DNA of 64,000 bases from Temnothorax longispinosus (Eukaryota; Arthropoda; Insecta; Hymenoptera; Formicidae), in assembly GCF_030848805.1 (NCBI RefSeq), contig NC_092364.1:14613447-14677446 (forward strand), given 5' to 3'. The stretch's first letter is position 1, and every line of letters starts with the position of its first letter. A program made the translations under genes and the position numbers. A model generated the notes under the pieces. The model did not search any database and was not told where the DNA came from. It worked only from the letters and a program-made list of their open reading frames with translations. Positions 1-14,600 of the stretch are shown one piece after another.

Positions 1-3000
1 ATTTACTGCAATTGATAATACAAAATGATTATCTCTACAATATTTATTGTAACGGTATAACAATTTTTGTCTAAATAATTATAAATAAAATAATATAAGT
101 ATATATATATATTTAAAATTTATAAATAAATTTTAGACATTTATTAAATTAGATGATATAAAAAAATAATTTTCCACTTTCAATTTTATTTGAGTATATG
201 AGGAAATTGTCGAAACCCTTTGAGTGCTTTTAAAAAGTATCTGCTTTATACAGAAAGCAGTCATTATATATTGATTGATTATGCGAACAGATAACCACGA
301 AAGCGAATGTAACGGGCATTCGGCATTCGCGTGATGATAATCAGTCGAACCGATTATGCTTAATCTTACTAAAGTTTCTTCGCATATCTGTCGTTACACG
401 ACGTCTGTACTTCCTTCAAATTCGTATCTCGGAGCGGCCATCGTCGCCGACGTGACACCTGCTACCTGCTACTCGCTTATCTGGCCGACTTTAAGTCTTA
501 AAATCGTCCCACGTGCACAAACACGCGTACATTCGCGCATGTTCGAGATACTGACACATCGCACACGCACATATACAAGCTACGATAGGTTTGGGCAGAT
601 AAGCTGCTGACAGTTATTCGCTCTGTTGAAGTTGCGTCGTGTACTTTGTGTGATCAAAAATGATTATTAAGTAGTGTATCGAGACTTATCGATTGCCCTG
701 TCGTCTTAAAATGCGCGATAACGCTGACTAAATAGCTATATCTAGCACACAGGTTATCATGTTCAACGCTTGATCGATTGGCTTTTAGAAAAGCTATAAT
801 AACAATCTAAAATCCCAACGCTATGAAATAATTTAATTTATCTTTTTAGTGTCTGATTCAAATAATCTCGTCATTCAAAAGAAAATCGAGGTATTATACA
901 ATTTTTTATTACTCGTAAACGCTTTACGATAAAGACAGACTGATGGGTAAAAAGATTAACGCCAAGAACACAGAATGCGGATATACATTTACATGTTTTA
1001 TAATATTGCGAGGTATTTATAGGAAAGGGTGCATCGCGTGCGACATGCGCTTTTATCCCTCTTCTTTTCCCCGTGTATTTTTTTTCCTTCTCGTTTTGCT
1101 CGTTCTACTGAAACAGCTTACACCGACTATCCGACGCGACGCTTTTATTCGCTTTCACGCTGAAATGACGGACACGCCAAGCGTGCGTATCGCTATTATT
1201 ACCGCCAGTCGTCGATAAGCGATCTAGACCGTAAAAGACACCGCAGGTCTGATTATGCACGCCATTGATTCCGATCACTTTGTCGTTTTCCAGCGAACAA
1301 GCGCACAAGTGCACAAGTGCCGGGAAGGGATGGTGGTTTATTATTGTTTATACTTTCGCAAGGCGATCATTATATCGCGGCGCGCAATCCGTCTTTTTTT
1401 TCGTAATTTATTGTCATCACTGTGGTGGCATGAACCGTTGCCGAGCGTTCCTTCACGTATCCTCGCGTGCAGATGCGGCAGAAACGAGCAGATATTGATG
1501 CGCGACCGACATTATTTGCACGAACTTTAACGGATTGCAAACGTGCACGCGATACGCAAGGCTAATTTGCCGATATATCGAAACAAGGTTTTACCGCGAG
1601 GTTTTAATGCGTTTTATATGATGTATGCGTGAATTAGTGATTATTTTTTAATTACAGTATATAATTATCACGTTTAATCCCGGCGTGAGCGTATACGCGT
1701 GTGCGTGTATGCGTGTGTTACGCTTACGAATAATTTAAGTTATCGTAAAAATGAATTTTATAAGTTATGAACATGTATTTTTATAAAAAAAAAACCGCTG
1801 ATAATCATCGCGATTAACAGTCTGAACGTGAGCATATATATATTATAGACAATTGATAGATAACAATAAGCTTTTCTCAATATGTGCCATCATATAGCGC
1901 AGTCAATTCACCAAGACAGATAGCTTTAAATTTTGCAAAAAAAAAGATAGAAAAAGGTACATTTTTTCGAATAAAGTCCACCGCACATATAGTCAATCAA
2001 ATATTAATGTTCGTAGTTGTTACATGGTCGGGCAATTTCGAAACGAGCTCGCCATCAAGCGCGGGTTATATGCCTCGGCCATAAATTCGTTTCAACCCTC
2101 TTGCACGTCTCTCCCTCTCTCTCTCTTTTTCCTCCTCTTCCGCCCCCAGTCAGTCAACCTGGGAATAGCAGTCGTGAAGGGCGGTGGTGGTGGCGGTGGC
2201 GGGTACCGGCGAGCAACAGACGAGCGGAATGGTTGCGAGCACCTTCCAGCTCTATACGGGGGACGTGTCGTATCCGATATTCTGGGTATTGATAAAATAA
2301 TGAGTGCATTATTAACTCAGTTCGTTCGTGCGGGTGCCGCGGTATGATGTACATCGGCATGCGAGCCTTCGTTCGTATACATGTTTCCCCCTCACGCACA
2401 CGCGAGCCAGTCGCATGCCCGACGCACGCACATATCCACAGGGTGTCGGGAAATATCGATCTTTGAAATCTGAAAGTGTTGCGGAGCGTTCCCACCGTGC
2501 CGTGTGTGTGACTTAATTAAAATGGTTAGCGACGAAACGCGTGAATCGCGTGAGATAATTAAGTAAGCAAATCGGTACCTGTCAAATCTCGCGAATAAAT
2601 GCCGCGCGTATTTTCCGCGGAAATTCATTTATTACTACGTACTTCATTATGAATTTCTATGCATATTCTCGAGATTTGTAGGATCGCACGCGCGCATTCA
2701 ATGCAATATTTTACGAAGAGCATAACTTTTAGACACCGTATACATATATATATGTCTACGCATCAACGCCGCCTTCCCTCGTGCACTTTTCTCTGGATAG
2801 ATGCGATAGGGCAGGAAAACGAAGTGAAATTCGTAAGAGGGTAGCGGCACGTACGTGAGGATATGCGTGCACGCACTATGTATTGATCTTATAACTCACC
2901 AGTGCGTGTCGGCAGGTAACTCTCACATATCAGGCATAAGTTCGATCTCGCGTGCGTCTCTAAATGTACCTTTCGGCTTGTGTGCACCATCGTATAATTC

Positions 3001-6000
3001 CCATCTTTTGTTTTCCGCTCTGACGTTTTCATAAAATGACTTTGCAATTACCATTAGCTCCAAACACGCCAAGTATTTATGTTTCACGGAGCATATATTC
3101 TTTTTGTTATGTTACATGTACTTACTTTCTTATACTTATAGACAAAAATAATTAAAAATTTTAAGCAGTTACGTTATTTATTTCTGTCCATAATTTTATT
3201 AGATGTTTAATAATATAACAAGATGTCGAAAGAATAAGATATCCAAAATCGCGCGATTCTATAATCTTCGTGAGGAACAGATAGCAGAAAGTTTAGATAT
3301 CAGCTTAAGCGTAATGTGTGGTATGGAGAATTTTCAAACCAAATATTTGCAAACTCTCTCAATACTTGGGCATATTCGAAGATTATCCACTTCCATGAGG
3401 TCGTTATCGTTGTCATTGAAAAACGCGCTACCCTGCCTTTCCTACTACCACGTGGGGGACAGGCAAAACGAAGGGGTAGTATCAAATGAAGGAGTAGAGA
3501 GTTAGTGGTTGGGTTTCGCGAACACCCCCGACATAGGTGCACCTGAGGCCCTCCGTTTCCAAGCATGCTAATTCCCACAGACGGGAGGGGGTGCTTTAAG
3601 CTCGTCTGTGCCGAGCGCTTATTGTGTGCCGGAAATGCAAGGACGGTACGGGAAAAAAAAGGTAGAATAGGACGGGCAGTTCTTTCTTGTTAGTAACAAG
3701 CTTTTGGTTCGAAACGCGTCGATGAGATCACCGTTTGCATGGGTGGAGCCGCTGCACTTTAACTATATATTCGTGAACTGTCTATAGCAAAACATTCACA
3801 GATATTTGATAAGAGTAAATTAGATAATTTACATAGAAGCATGATTATATAAAAAGTGAAAATTTTATAAATTATGAAATTGTCTTTATTAATAGTTTTA
3901 CATAGTTAATTAGCATAGTTAATTACATAATTAATAAGCGGTAAGAGTTTTTACATATTTCTTTAAATAAGTGAGATTTTTTCCTTTTCCGCAAAAATAG
4001 TGTATCTACGAAAACATTATTATTTTCTATAATTAATTTATTTAAAATAGCGATCATGAGATATATAAGTGAATTAAGATAAAATTGCCTTAGTAGATAA
4101 TTGAAATATCAGTAATTGATTTAGTATTCTGCCGTTGTTAAAAATCTAAATTTGTGGCTTGATTGATCATGTCTAAACCAGCGTCTAAATAAAAGCATCG
4201 TTGAGTCAGGATGGATGATTGCTATTTACGCTCGCGCAATTTCAAAATACTCTCAGAAGTTTTAAACGTTGTCCTTGAGCGCGAGAAGAAATCACGCATG
4301 CAGCCTTCACACAGGAAGTATAATGATGGAGGTAAAGGGTGTTTTTATGAAACATCGTTTGTCATAAGGAAAACGGCAATTTAGCATTTTCAAAGGCAAG
4401 TCCTTTGAAAATTTTTCATGAACGTCTCCATCTCCCCTCTCTCTCTCTCTCTCTCTCTTTCTCTTTCTATCGCGATTCGCTGTCGGCGAATGGCCAGTAC
4501 TTCGCGATAAAATTATCGCCGAAGAGCGAGTGTTAAAGTGAGCGCGCGCGATAGAGGCGCTCGCGAGGCATCAAAGAGCTATAATTGGACGTCAGGTTGT
4601 AAGGGGGTCTATATTTAGGACGATGCCCGCAAAACCGTATGGGAGGCCAAACGAGTACCTACACGTAGGGCCTAAGGACGCAAAGGGCAGACCTCTTAAC
4701 GTCACGAGAGCCACGAATTATTGCGCCATTCCGGTCACTTAGGGTGCGACTGGCCCTTATTACGCGTACACCCGCTACTCCTCAGCGTTGCCTTTCACTC
4801 ACTCCTTCGTTCGATCGGTCGAACACCCGCCTGTTTTCCCCTTCCTTTTCTTTCTTCTATTTATCCGAATCTTGCTCGAATCCGAGAATTTCGTTTCAAT
4901 GTCGATCGTGCGATTTCCCGAATATTCCTTCTATTTTTAGTTATTTGCACTGTTCGGCGCGGTTTTCTGCGAATATCGGAGATTGTTTGATGAAAGAACT
5001 CGATAATTGAAAGAAACGGATAAGTCTCACCCGGAATATTACGAGCTGGATGATTTATTTCCTTGGTGTGCATTTTTTCTAATCGACAGTTCTCTATCGG
5101 TTTTTAATAACAAACGTATGCGTAAAACAGATAAATATTACATCAGATAATTAAAGCAAGCAATCTACTCTTTATTTACCTAAAGATGGATATTTGTCTA
5201 ATTTTACGCTTCTGTTTTTAATTAAATGAGAGCTAGAAAGATTTTATAAGGAGGAATTACAAAGAATAATAAAGAAATTTAATGTCGGCAGTAGGCGTTT
5301 CTACCCCCGAGTTTGGTGGACGAGACGAGGGTGAATAAAATCAAATTTACGCTTAAGTACGAACGGGACATGATTAATGTATGTCACGTAGACTCTCGGA
5401 TAGGAGGAAATGAGATGCCTCGCACATTTAAGGGTGTTTTTCGACACAAAATTTTTTACGGCGTGCATAATACGGTTACGTACACGGAATAGCGAATAAA
5501 CGAGTACGCATGTTTCACCCAATTTTTGCTCACCGCGTAGAAATAACGAAATATCGCTATCCGTACACAAAAGGTAATCAGGATCATGAATTGCGCAGTA
5601 TAGAATTGTTTTCAAAGTCCCCAGCTCCGCGATCTAACTTTATGAAAAGGAATCTTGTATTCAATTTAGAGAGGATTCCAAAGAGACATTTTTCCCCGTT
5701 GGCAGCACATCCCCTTCGCGAATATCCGTAAGCCTGTAAGTTCATCAAAATATTTACGGAGGGCCTTTCTTTTCCCAAACCACCTGCAGTATTTTAATGC
5801 AGATCGATGAAGGACGCAGATGTATATCTAAAGTTCCCAAAGCCGTCCGCGCGCGCGCGCATTGCCTCCTAATGAGCTCCAATGTAGGTATATCACTTTC
5901 TGAATACACATAAATTTACCAAGTTCTCTCTAGAGAATTCGTGATATAAAAAAGAGATTCGGCATCTTAATTGATAAGGAAATTATGCGTAGTTTTGTGC

Positions 6001-9000
6001 AACTTAATTTGTTCTTTAAAATTTATTAAAAAATTTTCATCTTTTCTTATTCAAAAATGTTCAATATAGATTTAATCCAACACTACATTCTGTGAAACCG
6101 ATCACAAACGTTCTCTCGATAGAATTTCAGAAATTTTAAAATAATATTTCCATCTCAGCATTATCGCGATCTCTACGTGAGTGATATGTGCCAATAAGAA
6201 TGGCTATATATCTTCGTTCGGGTAAAAGGCTTACCCAAGAATTTCCCGCTGATCAGCAATTTTCTGACCCGAGTACCTCGAGTACTCATGACTCGACATC
6301 ACCCTTGAAGTCCTCGACCGTTCGTCGAGTGCTTCCGCACACTCTCAGAGAATATATAGTTCTTCGCGCGATAGTTCTTCGTGACTCGAACGTCACGATT
6401 TCCGTCGAACGGTTAGTAACAAGGATCGACGGTGATGTGTACGTACTCTTTCTCTTTTTTTTCTTTTTGCATCGCGATCGACTGCATTAACGCATCGACG
6501 GACGCATTGTCTAAATGCACGTGACGTGAGCTACGTGTCAAATGAATAAAAGAGCCAATGCGATATTTGACGCGGACAAATTAATGCAGCCAAGCATTGC
6601 GCGATGTAAAAGAGAAACTGATCGGATCGCGCGTTTGTATTTCTCGTCTGGAAATACTTACTCTATTTATTCATATTTGCGTTTTTTATATAAAGTTTCT
6701 CGATATTTGAAAAAATTAACTTTATAATTAAATAAATTTTTTAATGAAAACTAGTTATTCTCTAAATAGAGTATTTAATGTAATGATACAGTTTAATTAT
6801 TCATTGCATTTTATACGCTGTGTAAGGGAAATTGAAATATATAATATAATATCAAGGAAATCTTTTGCATCTCTGTCCCTCCTCCATAACAATATTACTT
6901 TTAAAAAATTATCAACGCCGTGTTATAATTTTCCTGACAAACGGCGCTACCATACGAATCCATTAAAAAGCCTAACGAAATTTTGCTCTTTTAGGATTCT
7001 CATCTTCTTTTATTCTGCCAATTTCCATTTTCGCCGCACATGTCGTCGCTCCCGTCGCGTCGTGATAAAAGTGCGGTGTGGCGAAAGTGTTGTCCCGGCG
7101 TGTACGGGGGATATATGTATATGCTAAACGCCAAGAGCGCTCGAAAAGACTGGACCGACCCCTTTTGCAGGGGGATTAACAGAGTCACGGTACGCATGGC
7201 GTAAACACACGATCCCGCCGCGCGTCACGACGTGGGTTCCGGCGGCATCTGACAGGGGGTTGAAGACGGCTCCATTCTGGAACGGGATTAAAGCCGACAG
7301 GAGGAATTCGAAAAAGCAACCCTTGACAGCTTAATACCGATCAGAATCTAAGCCGGCCATTTAGCCCTGGAGATCGTCGCGGACCTACTACGCAGAGCCG
7401 ATTCCGGCTACCGCCCTATTTGCCTGCACTTTTGAAAACTTTTTCCACCCTTTATTTTCTTTTTTGTATCTAAATCCACCAACTGCTTCATGGTGAGTTT
7501 CGCACACAAGGATATTCCAGAAGCCGCGCCGAAAGAACGCCATTGTGATGGATATACGAGCGGCATGGCTGAGAAATGGATTTGCTTTCTTCAACGATTT
7601 CTTCGCACTCCTTTTCATATAGTCCAATTTTTCGAAATCACGAGATCGGAACCGTTGCAAACCGGGATTCTCATGAATCAGAGACCACGATGTTTATTAT
7701 CGGATTCAGATATACGTGCATTCGTGGAAACGACCGTATCGTTTTTACTTGGTACTGTTTGAAATCCTCTCAGCCAGTTTACATTAGATAAAAGTAGATA
7801 TCATTGAGCTTTACTTTCTTATCTGCCACTTCAAAGGCGGTATATTTTAAACCCATTTCTATTTAAAGACGTGTCACTGAACTCGGATATCTAGGTTACT
7901 CCTGCAGAAACAGTTCTTTATTATTAAATTAAAAGAAAGATTTTTTATTTAACATGTTACAATTGCTACGTATTGAAAGTAGTTATTGTTGCTTAAAAAG
8001 TCACTTGAAACTAAGAAAGAAAGATAAATTTTTTTAAACGTATTTAGATCATGTAGACGAAAAAATTGTTCGCAAAAGTGCATTTGCTTTTCTCGAAAAA
8101 AAGGGGTCCAACGTATTAGCATATACACGCGACGACACCATCCTATTTCCCGAGAAGTCGGCATTTCATCCGAGTCGCAGGTGGCGGCGTTATAAGTACG
8201 CACATTCGAAAACATCCGAGACCGGCTAGCGTACGCACGATCTGGACGATCCTTCGCGCGTATACCCCCTCGGGATTTAACGAGGGATGGTCAGGATCTG
8301 GACTATACCCCAAAGGAACAGCCGGGATATAGGAAATACAGGACCGTCGATCTCCCGACGCGGAGCAAAGCCCGCGAGCTTACGGGCTCTAAGCTCCTCT
8401 CGCTGACTGCCTCGGCCACCTCTCCTCGTCCCCGAAAAGGCTTTCGCCAAATCTCTGGCTAGTAGCTGCATTTCTCATATTCGTGCCTCGTAGTTGAAAT
8501 TGAAGATTCACGATACAATATGTCAGGAGTAACTTGCGTCGGCCGTGACTTTCCTTTATCGAACATGTTCTTTATTGTTCGCGCATTACTGATCTCAGAT
8601 TTCTTTTTTATGAATAGTATTTATAGATTGAACTACTTATAAAACTATACTTTAAAGGTATATATTTTTCGACGGAAATATTAATAAAAGTGTGTATAAA
8701 TTGCATTAAGATTAAGATATAAAAAGTCGCGTCAAATACTATCTGTATAGATAACGAAGATAAAATAGGAAAATCTTTTGATATTTTACAAGAGTAAGCA
8801 CTGCGCTAAAAATAAATTTTTTTTCTTATCAATTGTAAAAGATAACCTGAGACACTTCGGTATTGTTTCGCTCAAAGATACGGAGTTAGCTGGCGAGCGA
8901 TCCTAAAAGTGTTCTGACTCATTGCGTGCGACGCAAGGGTGGTGAGTTTCCCAATATATTCCAGGTACGTATGGCGCTTTTCACGATAAGATATTTCAAT

Positions 9001-11149
9001 ATTGACCCCCCTCTGTCAGTATTTACTAGGCGACGCGAGAGATTAGGCGAGCAGTCAGTACATATTTGTACGGATTTCACTTTGGATGATTGTACTCCGC
9101 CGATTGTCGGTGAAAGGCCAAAGATATAACGCGTCCTGACGATTGCAGTTCAATAACATTTCGCAACTGGATACTGTTCAAAAATCCAAAATCGAATACT
9201 GTCCCGTATGTTAAAGCAATATCTACAAGTCGACAACAAATGATCTTGTTTAAACTAAATAACGCGATATAATAATAAGAAATACCATAGAAACATGCAT
9301 TACAAACTGCAATGGTCTTCATTCGTTAGATGTGCAATCTGAAGAAAAGTAAAATATCTTTGTGTAACATCTGGTTAGTTCGAAACAATTACGAAGCAGA
9401 CTATTTAAAACCTGCGGTTATTAAAATCGATTAAAAATACGCAGATGCTTCCTAAGATTCGAAACTTTTTTCGTTAATTAAATACAAAGGAGTCTTGAAC
9501 TTTTTTTTGTTAATTAAAGACAAAGGAATCTCGGCTGCTCCGCGTATAATCAGTTTGCAGTCATTCCACCGGCGTAAGCTGCGTTTAAAGTCGGTAAGCA
9601 TAGATGATGGCCGCTATTAACGCAATGCAATTAGTGACTACACGCTTCCTCGAGAGCCCCTGGTACAAGACAAATCTCTTTTCTGCAAAATTACGTTTTG
9701 CTGTAAGCTAAGAGACCATTCTTACAGCTCTACGTTGTACCGGAAGTCGAGAGAGATTTTTAACGCTACGCCGACTAAAATCGTGCTTATCTTTCACATG
9801 TTCAAAGTGTTAATGCAATTTGGCTCTTACAGAACATGGAAAAGTAATAAAGTAATTTGTATGAAAACTTATAACGATACATAACATCTAACAAATGTCT
9901 TCTTATAACTTCAACGTTTTAAAGATAATTGCCTCGTAAACTTTTTTATTTTATACAAGAAAGAGATATATGTATTATTTGACATTTTTATATAAAATGT
10001 TTAAATAAAAATAACATAATATTTTTCTTATCATGTGATGTAATCCATAATACATTAGGAATTTATTAAGAATGTAGTAGATTTGCGTAAAAATATATTT
10101 TTTTTCTGTATGAAATATGTTTATAGGGATTTTAAGATATAAAAGCGAAAAAGAGAAGAAAAGGGGGAAAAATAGAGGGGGCTCTAATGGTCATTAAATC
10201 TTTATTCAATCTTTTTATTTAACTTTGGTCCAATGTTATATGTATATCTCTGTTTAACACAGTTGAATAACTTTCCATCTATCAATCTATGCATATACAT
10301 ATTAAAGTATGTTAAAGTTTAAACATCTAAGAAACGGCAATTTGTTTCGAGACGATGACAAGAAGAGGCTATCATCGTGCAAACCTTTGAAAATTCAAGG
10401 AATCCACAAGGATGATTGATCTATACAGTCATTTGAGCGAACCCACGGACTCGAACTCAATACATTGCGGATATTCGCACATCATATATCTCTATATATT
10501 TCATTTTTTCATGAACGATACTGCAGTAAATATTTGAGAAAAAGTATGATAGAATCTAATTTAAATAATAAAAAGAATAAAAATAGAAACAAAATCCATA
10601 TACGTGTACGACATAGATGAAGTAGGATAGCGAAATCTCATTTTTATTTATATTCCGTAATTAATAAAAGAAGATTTATGAGAAACAGGCGGAAAAAGAA
10701 GGGCAGAATTGTTCGAATAGGACGGAATAGGAGAGTTCAGTGGCGAAGCTCGCGTGTTTCGCGACATTCTTCGCCGACGAATGAACAAGTACATGATTCA
10801 ACGAGCACGATACCATAGTCGCGGTGCAATATGTATGTCCGTATTATCTATCCTAGACTATGCGAGTTTCCGAAGTCAGCCGCTCAACCGAGGGCAGAGG
10901 TCGTAGCTCTGCGTCGTGGTACCAACTTTGATTATAACCGTAGATTTACGTCGAGGAAATTGATAGGGGAAACAAGGTATATCACTAAGAACTTTTCTAT
11001 TCTCTGAAATCCGGGCGCCGTTATTTCGCTGAACAAGAACGGCGCTTAGGATAGGCGCTGTGCGGCGCGTTTATGCAAAGTGGTTAATGAAAACGAGCTT
11101 TTTTAATTACCGCGAGTGATTTAATATAATCTGATATAATCCCACGGCC
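1..11149. other. Non-coding stretch, no gene recognised
   Basis: I read both strands and found no open frame with a recognisable domain, conserved motif run or convincing exon. Open frames here are all short, overlap one another on both strands and have low-complexity or random composition. The sequence alternates AT-rich parts with CpG-rich parts (for example around 7130-7400 and 8100-8480) and has a CT microsatellite at about 4434-4460. It could be intergenic or part of a very large intron or 5' region of a gene outside the window; nothing here decides between these. Confidence 0.6.
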
Positions 11150-11539
11150 CATAAAAATGTATAATCATGTAGTCACAAGAGTGTAATGCGTTTTTCCGTA
11201 CTTACGGTATTATCGTAACATATAATCAGAACGAAGGAATTAATTACGCGACTTAGAACGACCGCGTTTTTTAACTTACGTACTCTCTAAATCTGAATCA
11301 GTGAATAGTCACTGATATCAGTGTAAAGTATGCCAATGATTCGAATCAGTGGCATACTTTATACTGATATCAGTGACTATTCATGCACTGATTCAGATTT
11401 AGAGAGTACGTAAGTTAAAAAACGCGGTCGTTCTAAGTCGCGTAATTAATTCCTTCGTTCTGATTATATGTTACGATAATACCGTAAGTACGGAAAAACG
11501 CATTACACTCTTGTGACTACATGATTATACATTTTTATG
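11150..11539. repeat. 390-bp nested palindrome
   Basis: The outer arms (about 11150-11300 and 11389-11539) are essentially perfect reverse complements, running from CATAAAAATGTATAATCATG on the left to its complement on the right. The middle (about 11300-11390) is itself an inverted repeat built from the words CACTGATATCAGTG and AAAGTATGCC. The right half has a few extra bases near the centre. It has no coding capacity. The structure is that of a fold-back or MITE-like element, and its transcript would form a long hairpin. Confidence 0.9.
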
Positions 11540-11640
11540 ATATCAGTCACTGATATCAGTGTAAAGTATGCCAATGATTCGAATCAGTGGCATACTTTAT
11601 ACTGATATCAGTGACTATTCACTGATTCAGATTTAGAGAG
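11540..11640. repeat. Second copy of the inner palindrome of 11150-11539
   Basis: This repeats the inner inverted repeat of the preceding palindrome almost exactly (CACTGATATCAGTG ... GGCATACTTTATACTGATAT) and ends with the same GATTCAGATTTAGAGAGTA flank. It lies immediately beside the outer right arm, so the inner hairpin occurs twice while the outer arms occur once. This suggests one hairpin unit inserted into, or recombined with, another. Confidence 0.85.
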
Positions 11641-14600
11641 TAAAGAAGGTTACATATAAATGTAGGCAATCAGAAGAAGTGATAAAGAAATTACAGGGAC
11701 ATGCACTTTCGGCATGCTGCGTGACGTATGTCTTACTACAAGTTCATATTATGACCTAAAGTGGCTCTTTATTGTCCCGCGTTAAACGGTCCCATAAAAC
11801 CGTAAACGCGATAAAACTGTATACGATTCACGTGCACAGTATAAATAGTCTGTGAAGGTTCTTTCACCGCGAAACGAAAATACGTTTGCGCCCATGCAAA
11901 CGTACCAATCTCTCGCGACGTTCCGCCGCGCTTAAATCAACAGTCTAGCCGGTCGTACACTCCGCCATCCCGTGGACATTCTTTTTCTCTTCTCTCTTAA
12001 CTTAGATACCCGCAAAGAAACTCGCCCCGTATCATTCACCATTTCGCGCTGGCGCATTCGAGCACGCGTTCAGATTGAAAGGCGTAAAAAAAGCGCAAAA
12101 ACGTCTCGTTGAGACGCGAGAATCAAAACATGTAATGTCTGGCGAATACAGCTTCCAGCGTCAAAGTATTTATACAAATAATTATCACAGATCAGTGGTT
12201 CTCAGTTGCGTACTTTTGTAAACATCTCAAGATTTCTTCGTTAAATAAGTAACTAATAAATAAAAAACGAATATACATATTGTATATTCAGTTATTAACA
12301 AATATATATTATATATATATTTGCAATAGCTAAGTTTGATTGGACTTATTTCGCGAATTTCGCCGAAATTTATGATATTATCACCTGCATTTAAAAATGT
12401 AACAAATGTACTCGGAGAGAGAGAGCAAAATAAAACGGAACGCGCAGCATGATTGAGCGGTGTACCATGCCGACGTCCGACTCGATCGAACATGACAGCG
12501 CCCGAAGGCGTTCCAACGCTAATGTATTCGAAGATCTCAGAACGAGATACTTGCCTTTCTGCGCGAATGCATCGCGCATCGCTATTTATGCGGTAGACAT
12601 AATACGTGCCGGCGAATACATCGTCTGAGAAGCGTGCAATATTAAACGGACACTAGGGTACGATCAGCGAAGGTGGCTAAACCCTTTCGGAGCTTCTGGG
12701 GATTTTGTATGTAGTACGACCGGGACCAAGAGAGAAACTCCGCATGGCGCGAGTCAATGCGCCTTCCGAGGTGGCGGAGACGGTGAGAAAGGCAACGGCG
12801 ATGGTGGTACAGGTACAGGTAAAATAGAGGCTTCGTGGCACCTGCAACACCTGCTTGTTAGCGCCAGCGCGCCAACTTTCCGCAAGCCAGCCGGACGCCT
12901 CTCTCTCGCTCTCGCTCTTTCTCTCTGTACTCTGTACTCTCCTTTGTGTGAGGTCCGTGCGCCTCCTACGGCTCGTGCGATCGTGCTATCTACATATACG
13001 TGTGTAGGTCTGTCTGTTGCGCACACGTACGCATGCCGTCTATACGGTTGTAACGGAATCGGCTGGGAACTCAACTTGCTGACACCAGTCGATGCAAAAG
13101 TACACGTGGCGAAAGAAGCAACCGCGGAATACAAGACACCGGCATTCGAGTCAAGTTTGCATGCGCTTGAAATTCTGCTGCGAGAGAAGTTTTCGATGCC
13201 ATAAGCGCGGATGAAAAAGCAGGCGACTGTTACTATTAGCGACGAGAAGGAAATATGGTATCGATCACCAGCGAGTATCACGTATTTCAGAGTGCTAGTA
13301 ACGGACTATTCTTTTCATGGCATTTGGTTATCGATTGCAGTATCTTTCCTATTATATCGCGACGAGATATTTCTATAACAAAATATTTCTTTTCGAAAGA
13401 AAAAAATATTCACGACAACGTTAAACTCTGTTCTCTTTAAAGATGTATGTCACTATAGCTATATGCAATATAATTTTGTTTTTTTCATTAAACAGTGTAG
13501 AGCTAATCTCAGAAATTATTTATAAACAACATGGTATCATTGGGACAGAAAAAGCGTAAAAATCGCAATTTTGTCCCATTTTTGTACTTGATATTGTTTA
13601 AATACATCAAAAATTGAAAAAATATATATAAACAAAAAATCTTAAAAAACCGTAATTGCAATTCTCGATGTCAATTCTCGATGTCATAGAAGTGTACCGT
13701 ACATGAGCAGAGATACATATTATGATATTTACATATGGAAAGTATATCTATTATATATGTACAATTTCTGCAACTTTTAAAGCAAATATCTCAGAAACGG
13801 GTCGGACAATCGATCGCAAATTTAACACAGGTTTTTGGGATATATAAGTGCACAATCTCTGTAAATTTCAGCTTTATCCCTTTATTTTGACATAAGCGAC
13901 ATACATTTTTAACGCGGCTGTAATGTCAAAATTTATTTAAAACCTCAAGTCTACGAGGTTCATTATTTACACTTAAATTAATAATTCCGTAATCATGATG
14001 TAGCACGTGCCAGCTGATACGGCTCCGTAAGACGTAACTCATCGGCCGTAATAAACCCGCCGCGGCAACATTATGTAAAGCGTGAAACGATAGCGGCGCG
14101 CACCAGCGAACAAAGAACGGAAGTTCGCGAATCGATTGTACGCGCTTCCTCCGACGCCTTCCACAGGCGCGAAGGTGCGTCACCTATCGCGATGCACACG
14201 CTTCCCCGCGCGTGTGTATGCGTGCGTCGTCGTCGCGGCGGAACACGAAACGGAAATCCCCGCGCGCGCGTGCCTATGCGGCGCACGCGACGAGCACCGG
14301 CAGCATAAAGTTCCCGTTTAATATCTTTACGAGAGCCGGCGAAAATGATGAGGTTTCTTGTTTTTTAATAATGTAGCCACGCACACCTGAGCCTCGTAAT
14401 TCTCGGCGCGGGGTCGGGCCGCCCCCCTTTCCCCTGTCCCTCCCCCCGCGAACTCCTCCGTGGCCGTCGTGAAAAAAGCTGCTCGGTTCGACCCCTCCGC
14501 TATATGCCACCCCTTGTCCGATGCTTATATTCCTTCTTTCTTCTCCCCCTTTTTTTCCCTCTTCCTTCGCGCGCAAACGCTAACCGGCTCCTATTTCTTC

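Noticed and set aside
10430..10480. tRNA-like word on the minus strand (GAGTTCGAGTCC)
   Set aside because: An isolated B-box match without an A box at proper distance or stem pairing.
12754..13281. 175-codon open frame on the minus strand
   Set aside because: CpG-rich sequence gives frames on both strands here; composition is Arg/Pro/Ser-rich with no motif, and there is no splice or promoter support.
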